A stretch of 64,000 nt of DNA, taken from assembly GCF_028279465.1 (NCBI RefSeq), contig NZ_JANQNS010000015.1:310001-374000 (forward strand). The letters are read 5' to 3'. Shown here piece by piece: positions 41,588 to 50,291 of the stretch. Below the pieces are notes generated by a model that was not told the DNA's origin, did not search any database, and was given only the letters and a program-made list of their open reading frames with translations. This DNA comes from Parasphingopyxis sp. GTDB taxonomy: Bacteria; Pseudomonadota; Alphaproteobacteria; Sphingomonadales; Sphingomonadaceae. Each line of letters starts with the position of its first letter. The first letter of the stretch is position 1. A program made the position numbers and the translations under genes.

Positions 41588-42252
41588 CAGGGTTCGTGAA
41601 ACTGCATAGGGGTTGGCGCGACAGCCCGATCTTTCGCGGCAAATTCAGCCGTGGCGAAGCTTGGCTATGGCTGCTTGAAAACGCCTGTTGGAAAGACACG
41701 CAATTCGACATCAACGGCAAAACGGTGATGCTTCGCCGGGGGCAATTGGTGACGTCACGCGCCAAATTGGCGGGTGCCTGGGGGTGGTCTGGAAGCGCCG
41801 TAGAGCGGTTTTTGACCCGTTTAAAAACCGAACAGATGATCGAACAGGAAACCGGACAGGGGCGATCAGTCATAACCATCACAAATTACAGGAAATATCA
41901 GGATAGAGAAAGCGAAACCGGACAAGAAGGCGAACAGGAAACCGGACAGCGACCGGACAGCGACCGGACAGCAAAAGAAGAAAGGGAAGAAAAGAAAGAA
42001 GATAAGAACAATAATGATTACGCGTTTTTTGGTCGCGTCATCAAGCTGACGCCCATCGACTTCGGCAAGTGGGAGAAGGCGTACGACCGGCTAGACCTTC
42101 GCGCCGCCCTCCAATCCCGCGACGACTGGCTGGCGTCCGAGGCCGATCCAAGTCTGCGCAAAAAGTGGTTTGTCTCAACGTCGAACTGGCTGGCGAAAAA
42201 GCAGCAAGAGGGTTTTGGCGGCGAAGAGATGGGGGAGTTTGCGAGTGTATGA
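41584..42252 (+). CDS. Phage replication protein, winged-helix replisome organiser type
   Basis: A 222-residue protein with an N-terminal winged-helix region typical of phage replication initiators: WRDSPIFRGKFSRGEAWLWL, RRGQLVTSRAKLAGAWGWS, VERFLTRLKTEQMIE, and a closing ITITNYRKYQ. A long polar linker of Glu/Lys/Asp follows (residues 110-145), then a DnaD/DnaT-like C-terminal part. It probably loads the helicase encoded just downstream. The stop overlaps the next start as ATGA. Confidence 0.75.
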   Translation: MTGFVKLHRGWRDSPIFRGKFSRGEAWLWLLENACWKDTQFDINGKTVMLRRGQLVTSRAKLAGAWGWSGSAVERFLTRLKTEQMIEQETGQGRSVITITNYRKYQDRESETGQEGEQETGQRPDSDRTAKEEREEKKEDKNNNDYAFFGRVIKLTPIDFGKWEKAYDRLDLRAALQSRDDWLASEADPSLRKKWFVSTSNWLAKKQQEGFGGEEMGEFASV

Positions 42253-42839
42253 CTTGGCGACCAAAGCGAGCGGGCAAGCAGCTTTGCCCCGAGTGCAGCC
42301 ACACGCGGAAAAACAAAAAGGATCGGTGCCTGTCGGTATCGAAAACGGAAACGGGTTTCGTGTGGTTTTGCCACAATTGCGGATGGAGTGGGCATGACGG
42401 AACAGATTCACGAGCGGCATCTGGATTGGATCGAACGGCGCGGGATAAGCTTGGAGCTAGCCGTCGCCATGGGGCTGCACACGAAAAGCGAAGGCGGAAA
42501 AAACTGGCTGGCAATTCCGTATCAGGAAAACGGGCAGGCAGTGAATCACAAATACCGGCTAACCAGCGAAAAGGCGCACCGCATGGACGAGGGCGCGCCG
42601 CTCACGCTGTGGAACCACGATGCGCTGCACGAGGACCGATCGGGGCCGGTTTTGATAACGGAGGGGGAGTGGGATGCGCTGGCGGCGATAACATCCGGGT
42701 TCACGCGGGCGGTGTCGGTGCCGAACGGCGCGCCACAAAGCTGGACAGAGAATGTGGAGGACGCGACCCGCTACCAGTTCATGCGGCGGAACCAGGCTCA
42801 ACTAGACCGGATCGAAAGTTTCATCGTGGCGACCGATAA
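42249..42839 (+). CDS. Primase zinc-binding domain ORF, overlapping the helicase
   Basis: ATG 42249 overlaps the upstream stop as ATGA. The first 47 residues form a T7-gp4-like primase zinc motif: Cys13 and Cys16 in CPECSHTR, Cys41 and Cys44 in FCHNCGWSG. After that the frame runs 150 more codons through the coding region of the TOPRIM-helicase in another frame, with no recognisable content. In relatives this zinc motif is usually joined to the TOPRIM-helicase. Here the join would need a +1 shift, or two separate proteins are made. Confidence 0.6.
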   Translation: MTWRPKRAGKQLCPECSHTRKNKKDRCLSVSKTETGFVWFCHNCGWSGHDGTDSRAASGLDRTARDKLGASRRHGAAHEKRRRKKLAGNSVSGKRAGSESQIPANQRKGAPHGRGRAAHAVEPRCAARGPIGAGFDNGGGVGCAGGDNIRVHAGGVGAERRATKLDRECGGRDPLPVHAAEPGSTRPDRKFHRGDR

Positions 42840-43827
42840 TGACGAGCCGGGGCGTATCCTCGCGGCGGAATTGGTTCGATTGCTAGGCCCCGAACGCTGC
42901 AAGACAGTTCGCTATCCCGATGACTGCAAAGACCTGAACGATGTTTTGATCCTGCATGGGGGCGGCGCGGTGCGGGACTGTATCGATGCGGCAAAGGACT
43001 ATCCGGTCAAAGGACTCTATCGTGCCGACGATTTCCCCGAGCCACCGCCTATTCAATCGCTTGATATCGGGATCGACGGAATGGATCGGCTGTTCAAGCT
43101 CGTGCCGGGAACGTTTGCGGTCCTGACGGGCTGGGCCGGGCAGGGCAAGACAAGCCTGTTGCTGGCAATGCTGGCGAAGCTCCTAAAGCGCGGTGTGCCG
43201 ATGGCGGTCGCATCGTTCGAGACGATGGTGAAGCCGATCCTTATCCGCAAAATGAAGGCGGCTATTCACGAGTGCGCGGAGTTCGACGACCTTGCCCTTA
43301 AGCGCAACGATGCCGACGAATTGCTCAACACCAAGTTCGGGATCATCGCCCACTCACCATCGGATGACGATACGGAAATTGATCTGGAGTATCTGTTGGA
43401 GCTGGCAAAGGTCGCCGTATTGAGGGATGGCATTCGGCTTTTGGTCATCGATCCATGGAATGAAATCGAGCATAAGCGCGACGCTAACGAAACCGAGACG
43501 GAATATGTCGGCCGAGCTATCCGCGAGCTGAAAAAATTTGCGAAAAACTACCAGTGTGCGGTGTGGCTGGTTGCCCATCCTCGTAAGCCGCAATCGGACG
43601 GCGCTGGTCGTGCGCCGGGCCTATACGATCTGGCGGGATCGGCGAATTTTGCGAACAAGGCGGATTATGGGCTGGTCGTCCATCGCGGCGATCTGACTGG
43701 CAGCATTATCGATGTGAAGGTCGTGAAGGTTCGCATGGGCCTGCCCGGCATGGTCGGCAAGGTGACGCTCGACTTTGACCCGCAGACATCGAGCTACACG
43801 CCGTTCCGCATGGCGCACGCAGCATAG
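42394..43827 (+). CDS. TOPRIM-DnaB-like helicase (T7 gp4-type, lacking its zinc domain)
   Basis: A 477-residue protein with an RNA-polymerase/TOPRIM domain (EGEWDALAA at 90-98, the DxD in ATDNDEPG at 148-150) and a C-terminal RecA-like helicase domain. The helicase domain shows Walker A GWAGQGKTSLLL at 246-257, Walker B LLVIDPWNE and a VWLVAHPRKP motif. ATG 42394 has GGAG five bases upstream and is placed like the internal start of T7 gp4B. The zinc motif lies in the other frame just upstream. It drives phage DNA unwinding, and priming if the zinc domain is supplied. Confidence 0.88.
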   Translation: MTEQIHERHLDWIERRGISLELAVAMGLHTKSEGGKNWLAIPYQENGQAVNHKYRLTSEKAHRMDEGAPLTLWNHDALHEDRSGPVLITEGEWDALAAITSGFTRAVSVPNGAPQSWTENVEDATRYQFMRRNQAQLDRIESFIVATDNDEPGRILAAELVRLLGPERCKTVRYPDDCKDLNDVLILHGGGAVRDCIDAAKDYPVKGLYRADDFPEPPPIQSLDIGIDGMDRLFKLVPGTFAVLTGWAGQGKTSLLLAMLAKLLKRGVPMAVASFETMVKPILIRKMKAAIHECAEFDDLALKRNDADELLNTKFGIIAHSPSDDDTEIDLEYLLELAKVAVLRDGIRLLVIDPWNEIEHKRDANETETEYVGRAIRELKKFAKNYQCAVWLVAHPRKPQSDGAGRAPGLYDLAGSANFANKADYGLVVHRGDLTGSIIDVKVVKVRMGLPGMVGKVTLDFDPQTSSYTPFRMAHAA

Positions 43828-43840
43828 GAGACAAAACACC

Positions 43841-44014
43841 ATGACCGAATGGCAAGACATATCGACAGTGGGCGATGGACGCGACAAGCGCATCAAAGAG
43901 CTTGAGCGACGCGTTGCGCAGCTAGAGGCTCGCCTTGACATGCTGTGCAGTTCTGGCTGCGTCCCTGCTTGGGCTATCGGCTATGACGCACCCCCACCGG
44001 AGCAAGACACATGA
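43841..44014 (+). CDS. Small phage protein with coiled coil
   Basis: A 57-residue protein with a central charged helix (RDKRIKELERRVAQLEARLD) of leucine-heptad type, followed by a Cys-containing tail. ATG 43841 follows a GGAG. Function unknown. Confidence 0.5.
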   Translation: MTEWQDISTVGDGRDKRIKELERRVAQLEARLDMLCSSGCVPAWAIGYDAPPPEQDT

Positions 44015-44319
44015 GCCGCTATCGTTCAAAGCCGTGCGAAATTGAAGCGGTACAGATCACGGCTGCCGACTTTAACGGTAAAAGCTGGGATGGCTCACCG
44101 TTTAGCGAAAAGCCTGATTGGCTGCTGAGCGCAATTGACGACGGCCGTATCACGGTCGCGCCGGAGAGCAACGAACACGACTACGCTATCTGGCACATCA
44201 ATACCATTGAAGGCGAAGTGATAGCGCGCCCTGGTCACTGGATCATTCTGGGCATGGAGGGAGAGTTGTACCCCTGCAAGCCAAGTGTGTTCGAACGCCG
44301 CTGGGAGAAGGTCACATGA
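44011..44319 (+). CDS. Conserved phage protein, unknown function
   Basis: A 102-residue protein of a type very common in phages: MSRYRSKPCEIEAVQITA at the start and VIARPGHWIILGMEGELYPCKP with FERRWEKV at the end. The pattern (basic start, then xTxEGExxxxPGDWIIxGxxGExYPCKP) is recognisable, but no function has been assigned to it. Overlaps both neighbours. Confidence 0.75.
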   Translation: MSRYRSKPCEIEAVQITAADFNGKSWDGSPFSEKPDWLLSAIDDGRITVAPESNEHDYAIWHINTIEGEVIARPGHWIILGMEGELYPCKPSVFERRWEKVT

Positions 44320-44591
44320 GCGAGATGGTTGAGCGCGTGGCGCGGGCGATAGCAACGGCGCAGTGGGGCGAAGATGATCGCATAGCGACTGAGGGTGACT
44401 TCATGGCTGCCCGCGCCGCCACCAAGGCCATGCGCGATCCTACGGATGAGATGGTGCGCAAGGGCGGTCATGCGAATGCGGAAGATTGGGACGGCGATGC
44501 TTACTCGAAAGACCCGCAGCGATGGGATGAAGACTCCCGCCGCGTTTGGCAATCCATGATCGACACAGCCCTAGGGGATGAGGATGGCTAG
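44316..44591 (+). CDS. Phage hypothetical protein
   Basis: A 91-residue acidic protein starting MSEMVERVARAIATAQWGED, a pattern often seen in small phage proteins of unknown role. It overlaps the upstream gene as ATGA and its end overlaps the next start. Confidence 0.6.
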   Translation: MSEMVERVARAIATAQWGEDDRIATEGDFMAARAATKAMRDPTDEMVRKGGHANAEDWDGDAYSKDPQRWDEDSRRVWQSMIDTALGDEDG

Positions 44592-45153
44592 ATCGGGCCG
44601 CAAGCGCAAACAGGGCGTCAAGCGCTACTCCAAAGGCAAGTCCAAGGGCCGTATCCAGCGCGCTCAGCCCCATGACAAGGGTAGCGAGGGCTATCAGCGC
44701 CGCAGAGCCGAGCATGAGGCGCTATGGGGCCGTAGAGCATCACAAGCCTATGACGCGCCGGGCAGGGCATGGGCGGCCGGATTGATAAGCGATCTGGAGC
44801 GCGATGCGTGCCGCGTGTTCAACATGGCCTATTGGTCAATGATACCAGGCAAGCCTAGATCAACCACGCTTTCGCAATTCGTTCCCGAGGCGCGCAACAT
44901 GCGCGTTGGCGAATGGCTGACCGAAATGGAAAGGCAGGAACGCGAGCGCCGCCGGGAGGCCATGATAATCGACGTGACGAACCGGATCGATGCCTTGGGC
45001 AGGCACGTGCGCCGGGCTTTCGACATGGTGGCTGTAGACGACACCGCAGATGAAGGACCTGCATGGCTGGACCGGCTGACAAGCGCCCGCCCGCATGACG
45101 TTGACCGGGAGATGATGAAATATTGCAGGCGCGGCATCCGGGAGCTGTTTTGA
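44584..45153 (+). CDS. Phage hypothetical protein with basic N-terminus
   Basis: A 189-residue protein with a strongly basic first 40 residues (GRKRKQGVKRYSKGKSKGR) and a helical remainder. The context is the end of the replication operon, where late-gene regulators and antiterminators are often found; the basic N-terminus would suit RNA or DNA binding, but no motif confirms this. ATG 44584 fits the AGGGG spacing better than ATG 44578. Confidence 0.55.
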   Translation: MARSGRKRKQGVKRYSKGKSKGRIQRAQPHDKGSEGYQRRRAEHEALWGRRASQAYDAPGRAWAAGLISDLERDACRVFNMAYWSMIPGKPRSTTLSQFVPEARNMRVGEWLTEMERQERERRREAMIIDVTNRIDALGRHVRRAFDMVAVDDTADEGPAWLDRLTSARPHDVDREMMKYCRRGIRELF

Positions 45154-45349
45154 GGGGCTTGACTTTTGGCGGCAACATCTGTATGCGCAAATGCAAAGTA
45201 GGAATTGCGCCTAGCGCACAGGGCTCGACGGGAAACTGCCGGGCCTTTCCGCAGCGAAATAACCTATTCCCGCATCCGCCACCCGGCGCACCTCACATAA
45301 ACCTTAGTGGATAAGCACGTCCGGCAATGGCTGGCGCGGGGAGATGGCT
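45154..45349 (+). promoter_or_regulatory. Gap before the late operon, candidate late promoter
   Basis: This ~200-base gap separates early from late genes. TTGACT at 45160-45165 with a 17-base spacer and TATGCG at 45183-45188 makes a plausible sigma-70-like promoter. A 63-codon frame at 45123-45314 has no convincing features. GGGGAG at 45338-45343 is the ribosome site of the next gene. Confidence 0.45.
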
Positions 45350-46081
45350 ATGCTGGGAATTGGGTTTGGCCTAACGACAATTCGGTATCCCGGTATAGAC
45401 CGGCGCGTAGCATCACTCTCTCCAACCGCATGGTATGACCCATCCGACCTTTCGACGCTCTGGCAGGATACAGGCAAGACAACGGCTGTAACCGCTGCTG
45501 ACGATCCCGTTCGTGTTGTCGAGGATATCAGCGGCAATGGCAATGATCTCGTTGCGCCATCTGACGCTGCGCGGCCGCTCTATAAGACAGCCGGTGGCCT
45601 TCGCTGGTTGGAGTTTGACGGCACCGACGATGCGATGGCGGATGCTTTCACGCTGGTCCGGCCTTGGGAGAGGATTACAGCCCTACGTGTGTTGACCTAT
45701 GTCAATAGCACGGCGATGTTAGACGGTTACACGCTCAGCGGCGGTCGGCTGCGGATGATCGCCCCCGATCCGGGGCTGAACTTTTTTGCCGGTTCAAGCT
45801 TGGATTTCACAGACGAAGTGGCAACCGGCAATGATTTTGTCGCAACGATGCGCGGAGATGGGTCGTCAAGCCGTGTTGCGATTGATGGCAACGCCTATGC
45901 GACGGGCAATGCGGGCACAAATGACCCTGATGGGGTTTCGGTAGGCGCGCGGGGCGGGCTAACCGCGCTCTTTTCGAACATGCGCTATTATGGCGACTTC
46001 ATCAAATCAGGAACCATGTCTGACGCAGACATCGCAACCGTTCGCACGTGGGCGGCGGGTAAGGCTGGGGTGTCGCTATGA
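45350..46081 (+). CDS. LamG/concanavalin-like phage protein
   Basis: A 243-residue protein whose first part follows a common phage pattern, LSPTAWYDPSDLSTLWQD, then DDPVRVVEDISGNGNDL, and later GGLRWLEFDGTDDAM, features of LamG/concanavalin A-like beta-sandwich modules that bind glycans. It ends with ATVRTWAAGKAGVSL, a normal closing of such modules. Located before the terminase rather than in the tail region, so it may be a virion decoration or receptor-binding protein. ATG 45350 has the better spaced GGGGAG. Confidence 0.7.
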   Translation: MLGIGFGLTTIRYPGIDRRVASLSPTAWYDPSDLSTLWQDTGKTTAVTAADDPVRVVEDISGNGNDLVAPSDAARPLYKTAGGLRWLEFDGTDDAMADAFTLVRPWERITALRVLTYVNSTAMLDGYTLSGGRLRMIAPDPGLNFFAGSSLDFTDEVATGNDFVATMRGDGSSSRVAIDGNAYATGNAGTNDPDGVSVGARGGLTALFSNMRYYGDFIKSGTMSDADIATVRTWAAGKAGVSL

Positions 46082-46108
46082 CGCAATACGCAAATCTAAG
46101 GAAAAGCA

Positions 46109-46372
46109 ATGGCTGACACATTTGGATATGAAAACGCGGTGGCGGATCCCGCCTCAACAGCCGTTGCGGTTACGCCAAATGACTCGACCGCACTCGCCCG
46201 CACGACAAAAGCTCTTTATGTCGGAACAGTCGGTGACGTTGCCGTAAAGATGCGGGATAGTGGGAATACAGTGACATTCCCGAACGTACAGACCGGCTCA
46301 ATCCTGCCCGTCCGTGTAACGCATGTGATGAGCACAAATACAACCGCCTCTGACATTGTTGCGCTAAGTTAA
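46109..46372 (+). CDS. GTA head-spike-base-like protein (RCAP_rcc01079 type)
   Basis: An 87-residue beta-rich protein: ALARTTKALYVGTVGDVAVK then TVTFPNVQTGSILPVRVTHV and a TTASDIVALS ending. This is the pattern of the small head-spike base proteins described in Rhodobacter capsulatus gene transfer agent and found in many alphaproteobacterial phages. It probably sits on the capsid surface and anchors a spike such as the LamG-like protein encoded just before it. The pairing is inferred from adjacency. Confidence 0.7.
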   Translation: MADTFGYENAVADPASTAVAVTPNDSTALARTTKALYVGTVGDVAVKMRDSGNTVTFPNVQTGSILPVRVTHVMSTNTTASDIVALS

Positions 46373-46373
46373 G

Positions 46374-46844
46374 ATGCCGCGCGTATTTGAAGACGACCAA
46401 ATTCAGGAGCTTTTGGACCGCACCGAAAAAGGTGAGTCTCTCACAAGCATCACCGCCGATTCAAGAATGCCGGGACGAACGACGGTCTACAATTGGCAAG
46501 ACAGTGATCCCGATTTTTCCGAACGTTTCCGTGTAGCCAGAGCGCGCGGCGTCCATGCGTTGGCTGAGGAATGTTTGGAGATAGCGGACACAGCAAAGCC
46601 TGAGGATGTGGCCGTCGCCCGCGTTCGCATAGATACGCGGCTCAGGCTGGCCGGGAAGTGGCTTCCCAAGATTTACGGCAATTCGGTTGATGTGAAGCAT
46701 AGCGGGGAGATTCGGAACCGCCATGACCTCAGCCGCCACACAGCCGATGAACTCGACGCGCTTGAACGCCTTGTCGCAAAAGGTTCCGACGCTGAGGGAG
46801 ATAAGAGCGGAGAAGGCCAGGCGGGGTCTGATACCGTTCACTAA
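46374..46844 (+). CDS. Terminase small subunit
   Basis: A 156-residue protein with an N-terminal helix-turn-helix-like segment (IQELLDRTEKGESLTSI, then GRTTVYNWQDSDPDFSERF) and a helical middle RVRIDTRLRLAGKWLPKIYG, characteristic of terminase small subunits. It recognises the phage DNA packaging site. The 3' end overlaps the large-subunit gene. It begins one base after the spike-base gene. Confidence 0.82.
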   Translation: MPRVFEDDQIQELLDRTEKGESLTSITADSRMPGRTTVYNWQDSDPDFSERFRVARARGVHALAEECLEIADTAKPEDVAVARVRIDTRLRLAGKWLPKIYGNSVDVKHSGEIRNRHDLSRHTADELDALERLVAKGSDAEGDKSGEGQAGSDTVH

Positions 46845-48186
46845 TTACACCAACCCAAGCTATCAGCCTGCCAATCATCACAGGCTAATCGCGGACAAGC
46901 TGGAAGCCGTTGAGCGCGGTGAAATAGATCGCTTGATGATCTTCATGCCGCCACGCCATGGCAAGTCTGAGCTGGCCTCTCGGAAATTCCCGGCGCGGTA
47001 TCTTGGTCTGCACCCGTCAAGGCATGTCATTGCCGCGAGCTACAACAGCGATCTCGCCAAGGATTTTGGCCGGGACGTGAAGCATCTCATGCTCGGGCCT
47101 GAGTTCGGTGACATATACCCCGGCGTTCGGCTGAGAGACGACAGCCAAGCCGCTGACCGCATGAATACGGAGCAAGGCGGGGCTTATTACGCTGTTGGCG
47201 TCGGTACCGCGACGACGGGCCGTGGCGCGCACTTGGCGATTATTGATGACCCGCTCAAGGATCGGGAAGAGGCGGATTCGCAAAACACACGCGAGAAGGT
47301 TTGGGATTGGTATCGCTCGACATTGTTTACGCGCCTCATGCCTGGAGGGGCGATAGTTCTTATCCAGACGCGCTGGCATGAAGACGACTTAGCTGGGAGG
47401 CTTTTAGAGGCGCAGCCGGGGCAATGGGATGTGTTGGAGCTGCCAGCCATTGACAAGGCTGGTCAGGCTTTGTGGCCCGAATGGTATCCGAGAGATGTTC
47501 TCGATAGGATAAGAGACACTATCGGCCCGCGCGAATGGTCTGCGCTTTACCAGCAGCAACCGCAACCAGACGAAGGCACATATTTCCAGCGCGAATGGTT
47601 CAAGACATGGCGAAAGCTTCCCCAACTGCGGGTTTATGGCACGTCAGACTATGCCGTTACCGAAGGCGGCGGGGATTACACAGTCCACACCGTTTGGGGC
47701 GTGGACGCAGATGACAATATCTATCGCATAGCAAAGTGGAGCGGCCAAACTGCCGCAGACGAATGGATCGAGCGCAAGCTGGACCTGATTGCCAAGTACA
47801 AGCCGCTGGCCTGGTTCGGGGAGGGCGGGGTGATCCGCAAGGCAATTGAGCCGATGCTGACCCGCAGGATGCGCGAGCGCAAGATATTTTGCCGCATGGA
47901 ATGGATTGCGAGCGTTGCCGACAAGCCGACGCGCGCAAGGGGCTTCCAGTCACGCGCGGCGATGGGGAAGGTGTTCTTTGAACCCGGAGCCGATCTGAGC
48001 GAGTTTCTTATGTTCCCGGCCGGTAAGCATGATGACGAAGTCGATACGGCCAGCTTGCTTGGTCAGGCGTTAGACCAGGCGCACCCGGCCATCGTGCAAC
48101 GCAAGCGGCGCAATGAAAATGAAGATGCTTGGGATCGGGCGTTTGCCGGTACCGAAGGCGAGGAGGGCGGATGGAAAACGATCTGA
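46723..48186 (+). CDS. Terminase large subunit
   Basis: About 487 residues from ATG 46723. The N-terminal ATPase has Walker A MPPRHGKSELAS (about 75-86), Walker B HLAIIDDPLKD, and QTRWHEDDLAGRLL. The C-terminal nuclease region shows YGTSDYAVTEGGGDYT and a later KHDDEVDTASL with the acidic residues that bind metal. It is the packaging motor and headful or cos nuclease. The start is uncertain: the first 25-30 residues overlap the small-subunit gene, and ATG 46747 or TTG 46771 are alternatives. Confidence 0.92.
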   Translation: MTSAATQPMNSTRLNALSQKVPTLREIRAEKARRGLIPFTNYTNPSYQPANHHRLIADKLEAVERGEIDRLMIFMPPRHGKSELASRKFPARYLGLHPSRHVIAASYNSDLAKDFGRDVKHLMLGPEFGDIYPGVRLRDDSQAADRMNTEQGGAYYAVGVGTATTGRGAHLAIIDDPLKDREEADSQNTREKVWDWYRSTLFTRLMPGGAIVLIQTRWHEDDLAGRLLEAQPGQWDVLELPAIDKAGQALWPEWYPRDVLDRIRDTIGPREWSALYQQQPQPDEGTYFQREWFKTWRKLPQLRVYGTSDYAVTEGGGDYTVHTVWGVDADDNIYRIAKWSGQTAADEWIERKLDLIAKYKPLAWFGEGGVIRKAIEPMLTRRMRERKIFCRMEWIASVADKPTRARGFQSRAAMGKVFFEPGADLSEFLMFPAGKHDDEVDTASLLGQALDQAHPAIVQRKRRNENEDAWDRAFAGTEGEEGGWKTI

Positions 48187-50009
48187 CTCGCCCGGCCCCG
48201 GAGGTCGCGCCCATGGTGGCAATGTTCGATGAGTACGAACAGGCGACGCAAGAAGAGCGTCCGCGCAATGAGCGAGACATCGACTATTACCACAACCATC
48301 AGTTGACGGCCAAAGAGATAGCCGAGCTAAACCGCAAGAATCAGCCCGTCGTCACTTACAACCGCATTCGGCGCAAGATTAACTATCTGTTGGGCATGGA
48401 GCGTCAGGCGCGCCGCGACCCCAAGGGCTTCCCGCGCAATCCAGGTGACGATGAGGCGGCCAAGGCGGCCACTGACGGTATCCGTTACGTGTGCGACAGC
48501 GAGGATTGGGACGAAGTCAAGTCAACGGCTTGGGAGGACATTCTTGTTCCCGGCACCGGGGCGGTGATGGTCGGCTTGAAACAGGACAAATACGGCCTGA
48601 CACCGTCGTTGATGGGGATACGCTGGGACAGGCATTTTGCGGACCCGCATTCTATCCGCCACGACTATAAGGACGCGACCTATCAGGGCATCGTCACCTG
48701 GTATGATCGCGATCCAGCGATTGCCCAATGGCCTGACGGAAAAGAGGCCATCGAAACGACCATATCTCGTTTTTCGATGACCAGCACGTTCGATGACAAG
48801 CCGCAATGGTCAAAAATGTGGGCAGACCGCCAACGTAATCGTATCCGGGTTATCGAGCTTTACTATCTGTCCGAGGGTGTCTGGCATCGCTGCGTATTTA
48901 CGCATGGCGGCTTTTTGGAGGACCCTGAGCCATCGCCCTATCTTGATGAGGAGGGCGAGCCGACAAACCCGATTGAAGCGCAGAGCTTGTATGTGGATCG
49001 GGACCTAAACCGCTACGGCGACGTGCGGGACATGATTTCCCCGCAGGACGAAATCAACAATCGCAGACGGCGTGCTCTGCATCTCTCCAATGCCCGTCAG
49101 GTCCGGCTCGGTTCCAATGCCCTTATGGGGCCGAAAGAGGTCAAGAAAGAGCTGGCGCTGGCCGATGGCGTTCTTGAGGGCGATGACATCGAAATTCTGC
49201 AGACGGGCGATATGAGCGCGCTGAACATTAACCTGCTGCAGGATGCAAAGAACGAGATCGATCTGTTGGGCGCTAATGCTGCCCTACAGGGCAAGAATGA
49301 AAACGACATGTCCGGCCGGGCCATTCTCGCCCAACAGCAGGGGGGCATGGTTGAAGTGGCAATGCCGTTGGATCGGCTGCGCCATCTGACGCTGCGGGTG
49401 TATCAGGCGATTTGGAGCCGCATTCGTCAGTCATGGGATGGCCCGCGCTGGGTCCGGGTCACAGAAGAACAGGGCAATACGCGTTTTGTCGGCTTTAATC
49501 AGCCCGTCACGGTCGGTCAGGTCATGCAGGAGCGCATTGAACAGGATGAGGCCCTGCAGGCAAGGGTGGCAAGCGATCCCGCCGCCCAGCAGCGCCTACA
49601 GGCGTTTATGCAGAGCCCGCAGGCGCAGCAGGTGGCCGAAGTGCGCAACATGCCGCTGGAAATCGACATAGACATTGTGATCGATGAGGGCATGGACGCC
49701 CCGAGCGTTGAGGCCGAACAGTTTACCGAGCTGGCGAAGCTCGCGCAAAGCGGTCTGCCGATCCCGCCCGACATTCTGATTGAGGCGTCTGCCCTTCGCG
49801 ATAAGGAAAAGATACTTGAAAGGCTGCGTCAGCCCGATCCTGCACAGCAGCAGGCTCAGCAGGTTGCGCAGGAATTGGCGATGCGGCGCGAAACGGCCGA
49901 AATCGGCAAGATCGAATCCGAGACATATGAGAATATGGCAGAGGCTGAGCGTGATGCGACGGAGGCCAATGCGAGGGCAATCGAAACTGGCCTGAGGGTG
50001 GTGGAATGA
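48171..50009 (+). CDS. P22-like portal protein
   Basis: A 612-residue protein of the P22 gp1 portal type: RDIDYYHNHQLTAKEIAEL, PVVTYNRIRRKINYLLGMERQ, WDEVKSTAWEDILVPGTG and SPQDEINNRRRRALHLSN are recognisable portal segments. The C-terminal part is rich in Gln and Ala coiled coil, as expected for the barrel. AGGAGG at 48161 gives ATG 48171 as start, inside the 3' end of the terminase gene. It forms the dodecameric vertex through which DNA enters and leaves. Confidence 0.88.
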   Translation: MENDLTRPAPEVAPMVAMFDEYEQATQEERPRNERDIDYYHNHQLTAKEIAELNRKNQPVVTYNRIRRKINYLLGMERQARRDPKGFPRNPGDDEAAKAATDGIRYVCDSEDWDEVKSTAWEDILVPGTGAVMVGLKQDKYGLTPSLMGIRWDRHFADPHSIRHDYKDATYQGIVTWYDRDPAIAQWPDGKEAIETTISRFSMTSTFDDKPQWSKMWADRQRNRIRVIELYYLSEGVWHRCVFTHGGFLEDPEPSPYLDEEGEPTNPIEAQSLYVDRDLNRYGDVRDMISPQDEINNRRRRALHLSNARQVRLGSNALMGPKEVKKELALADGVLEGDDIEILQTGDMSALNINLLQDAKNEIDLLGANAALQGKNENDMSGRAILAQQQGGMVEVAMPLDRLRHLTLRVYQAIWSRIRQSWDGPRWVRVTEEQGNTRFVGFNQPVTVGQVMQERIEQDEALQARVASDPAAQQRLQAFMQSPQAQQVAEVRNMPLEIDIDIVIDEGMDAPSVEAEQFTELAKLAQSGLPIPPDILIEASALRDKEKILERLRQPDPAQQQAQQVAQELAMRRETAEIGKIESETYENMAEAERDATEANARAIETGLRVVE

Positions 50010-50200
50010 CGCTCTTGGACCGCATCGGCAAACGTATCTCGCGTAGACTTTACCGGGCATCTTTTGCGGACTGGCGCTTGGAAAGCAGGGCTCGGATTTT
50101 CGCCGATAGTTGGCCGTGGTCATGGCGCAAAGATGGGCGCTGGCGACACATACTGCCGGGCATCAAAAGACTGAAACAGGACAGCCGCCGCCGGGCTTAA
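50006..50200 (+). CDS. Small basic phage protein
   Basis: A 64-residue, strongly basic protein, rich in Arg and Trp (DSWPWSWRKDGRWRH), overlapping the portal stop as ATGA. No family is recognised. The gap of about 90 bases that follows contains a duplicated GGGCGTTTCG but no gene. Confidence 0.5.
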   Translation: MTLLDRIGKRISRRLYRASFADWRLESRARIFADSWPWSWRKDGRWRHILPGIKRLKQDSRRRA

Positions 50201-50291
50201 CGGGCGTTTCGATAGTCAGTGGTCGTTTTCACTGGCCCCGCCGCCGGGGACCGGGCGTTTCGTCATGCCTACGACACAGGCAAGGGAAAGC

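Noticed and set aside
45123-45314. 63-codon frame in the gap before the late genes
   Set aside because: No ribosome site, overlaps the upstream gene, and low-complexity proline-rich end.
50201-50291. Possible cos or pac site in the portal-scaffold gap with duplicated GGGCGTTTCG
   Set aside because: Short repeats alone do not define a packaging site, and pac sites are more usual in or near the small terminase gene.
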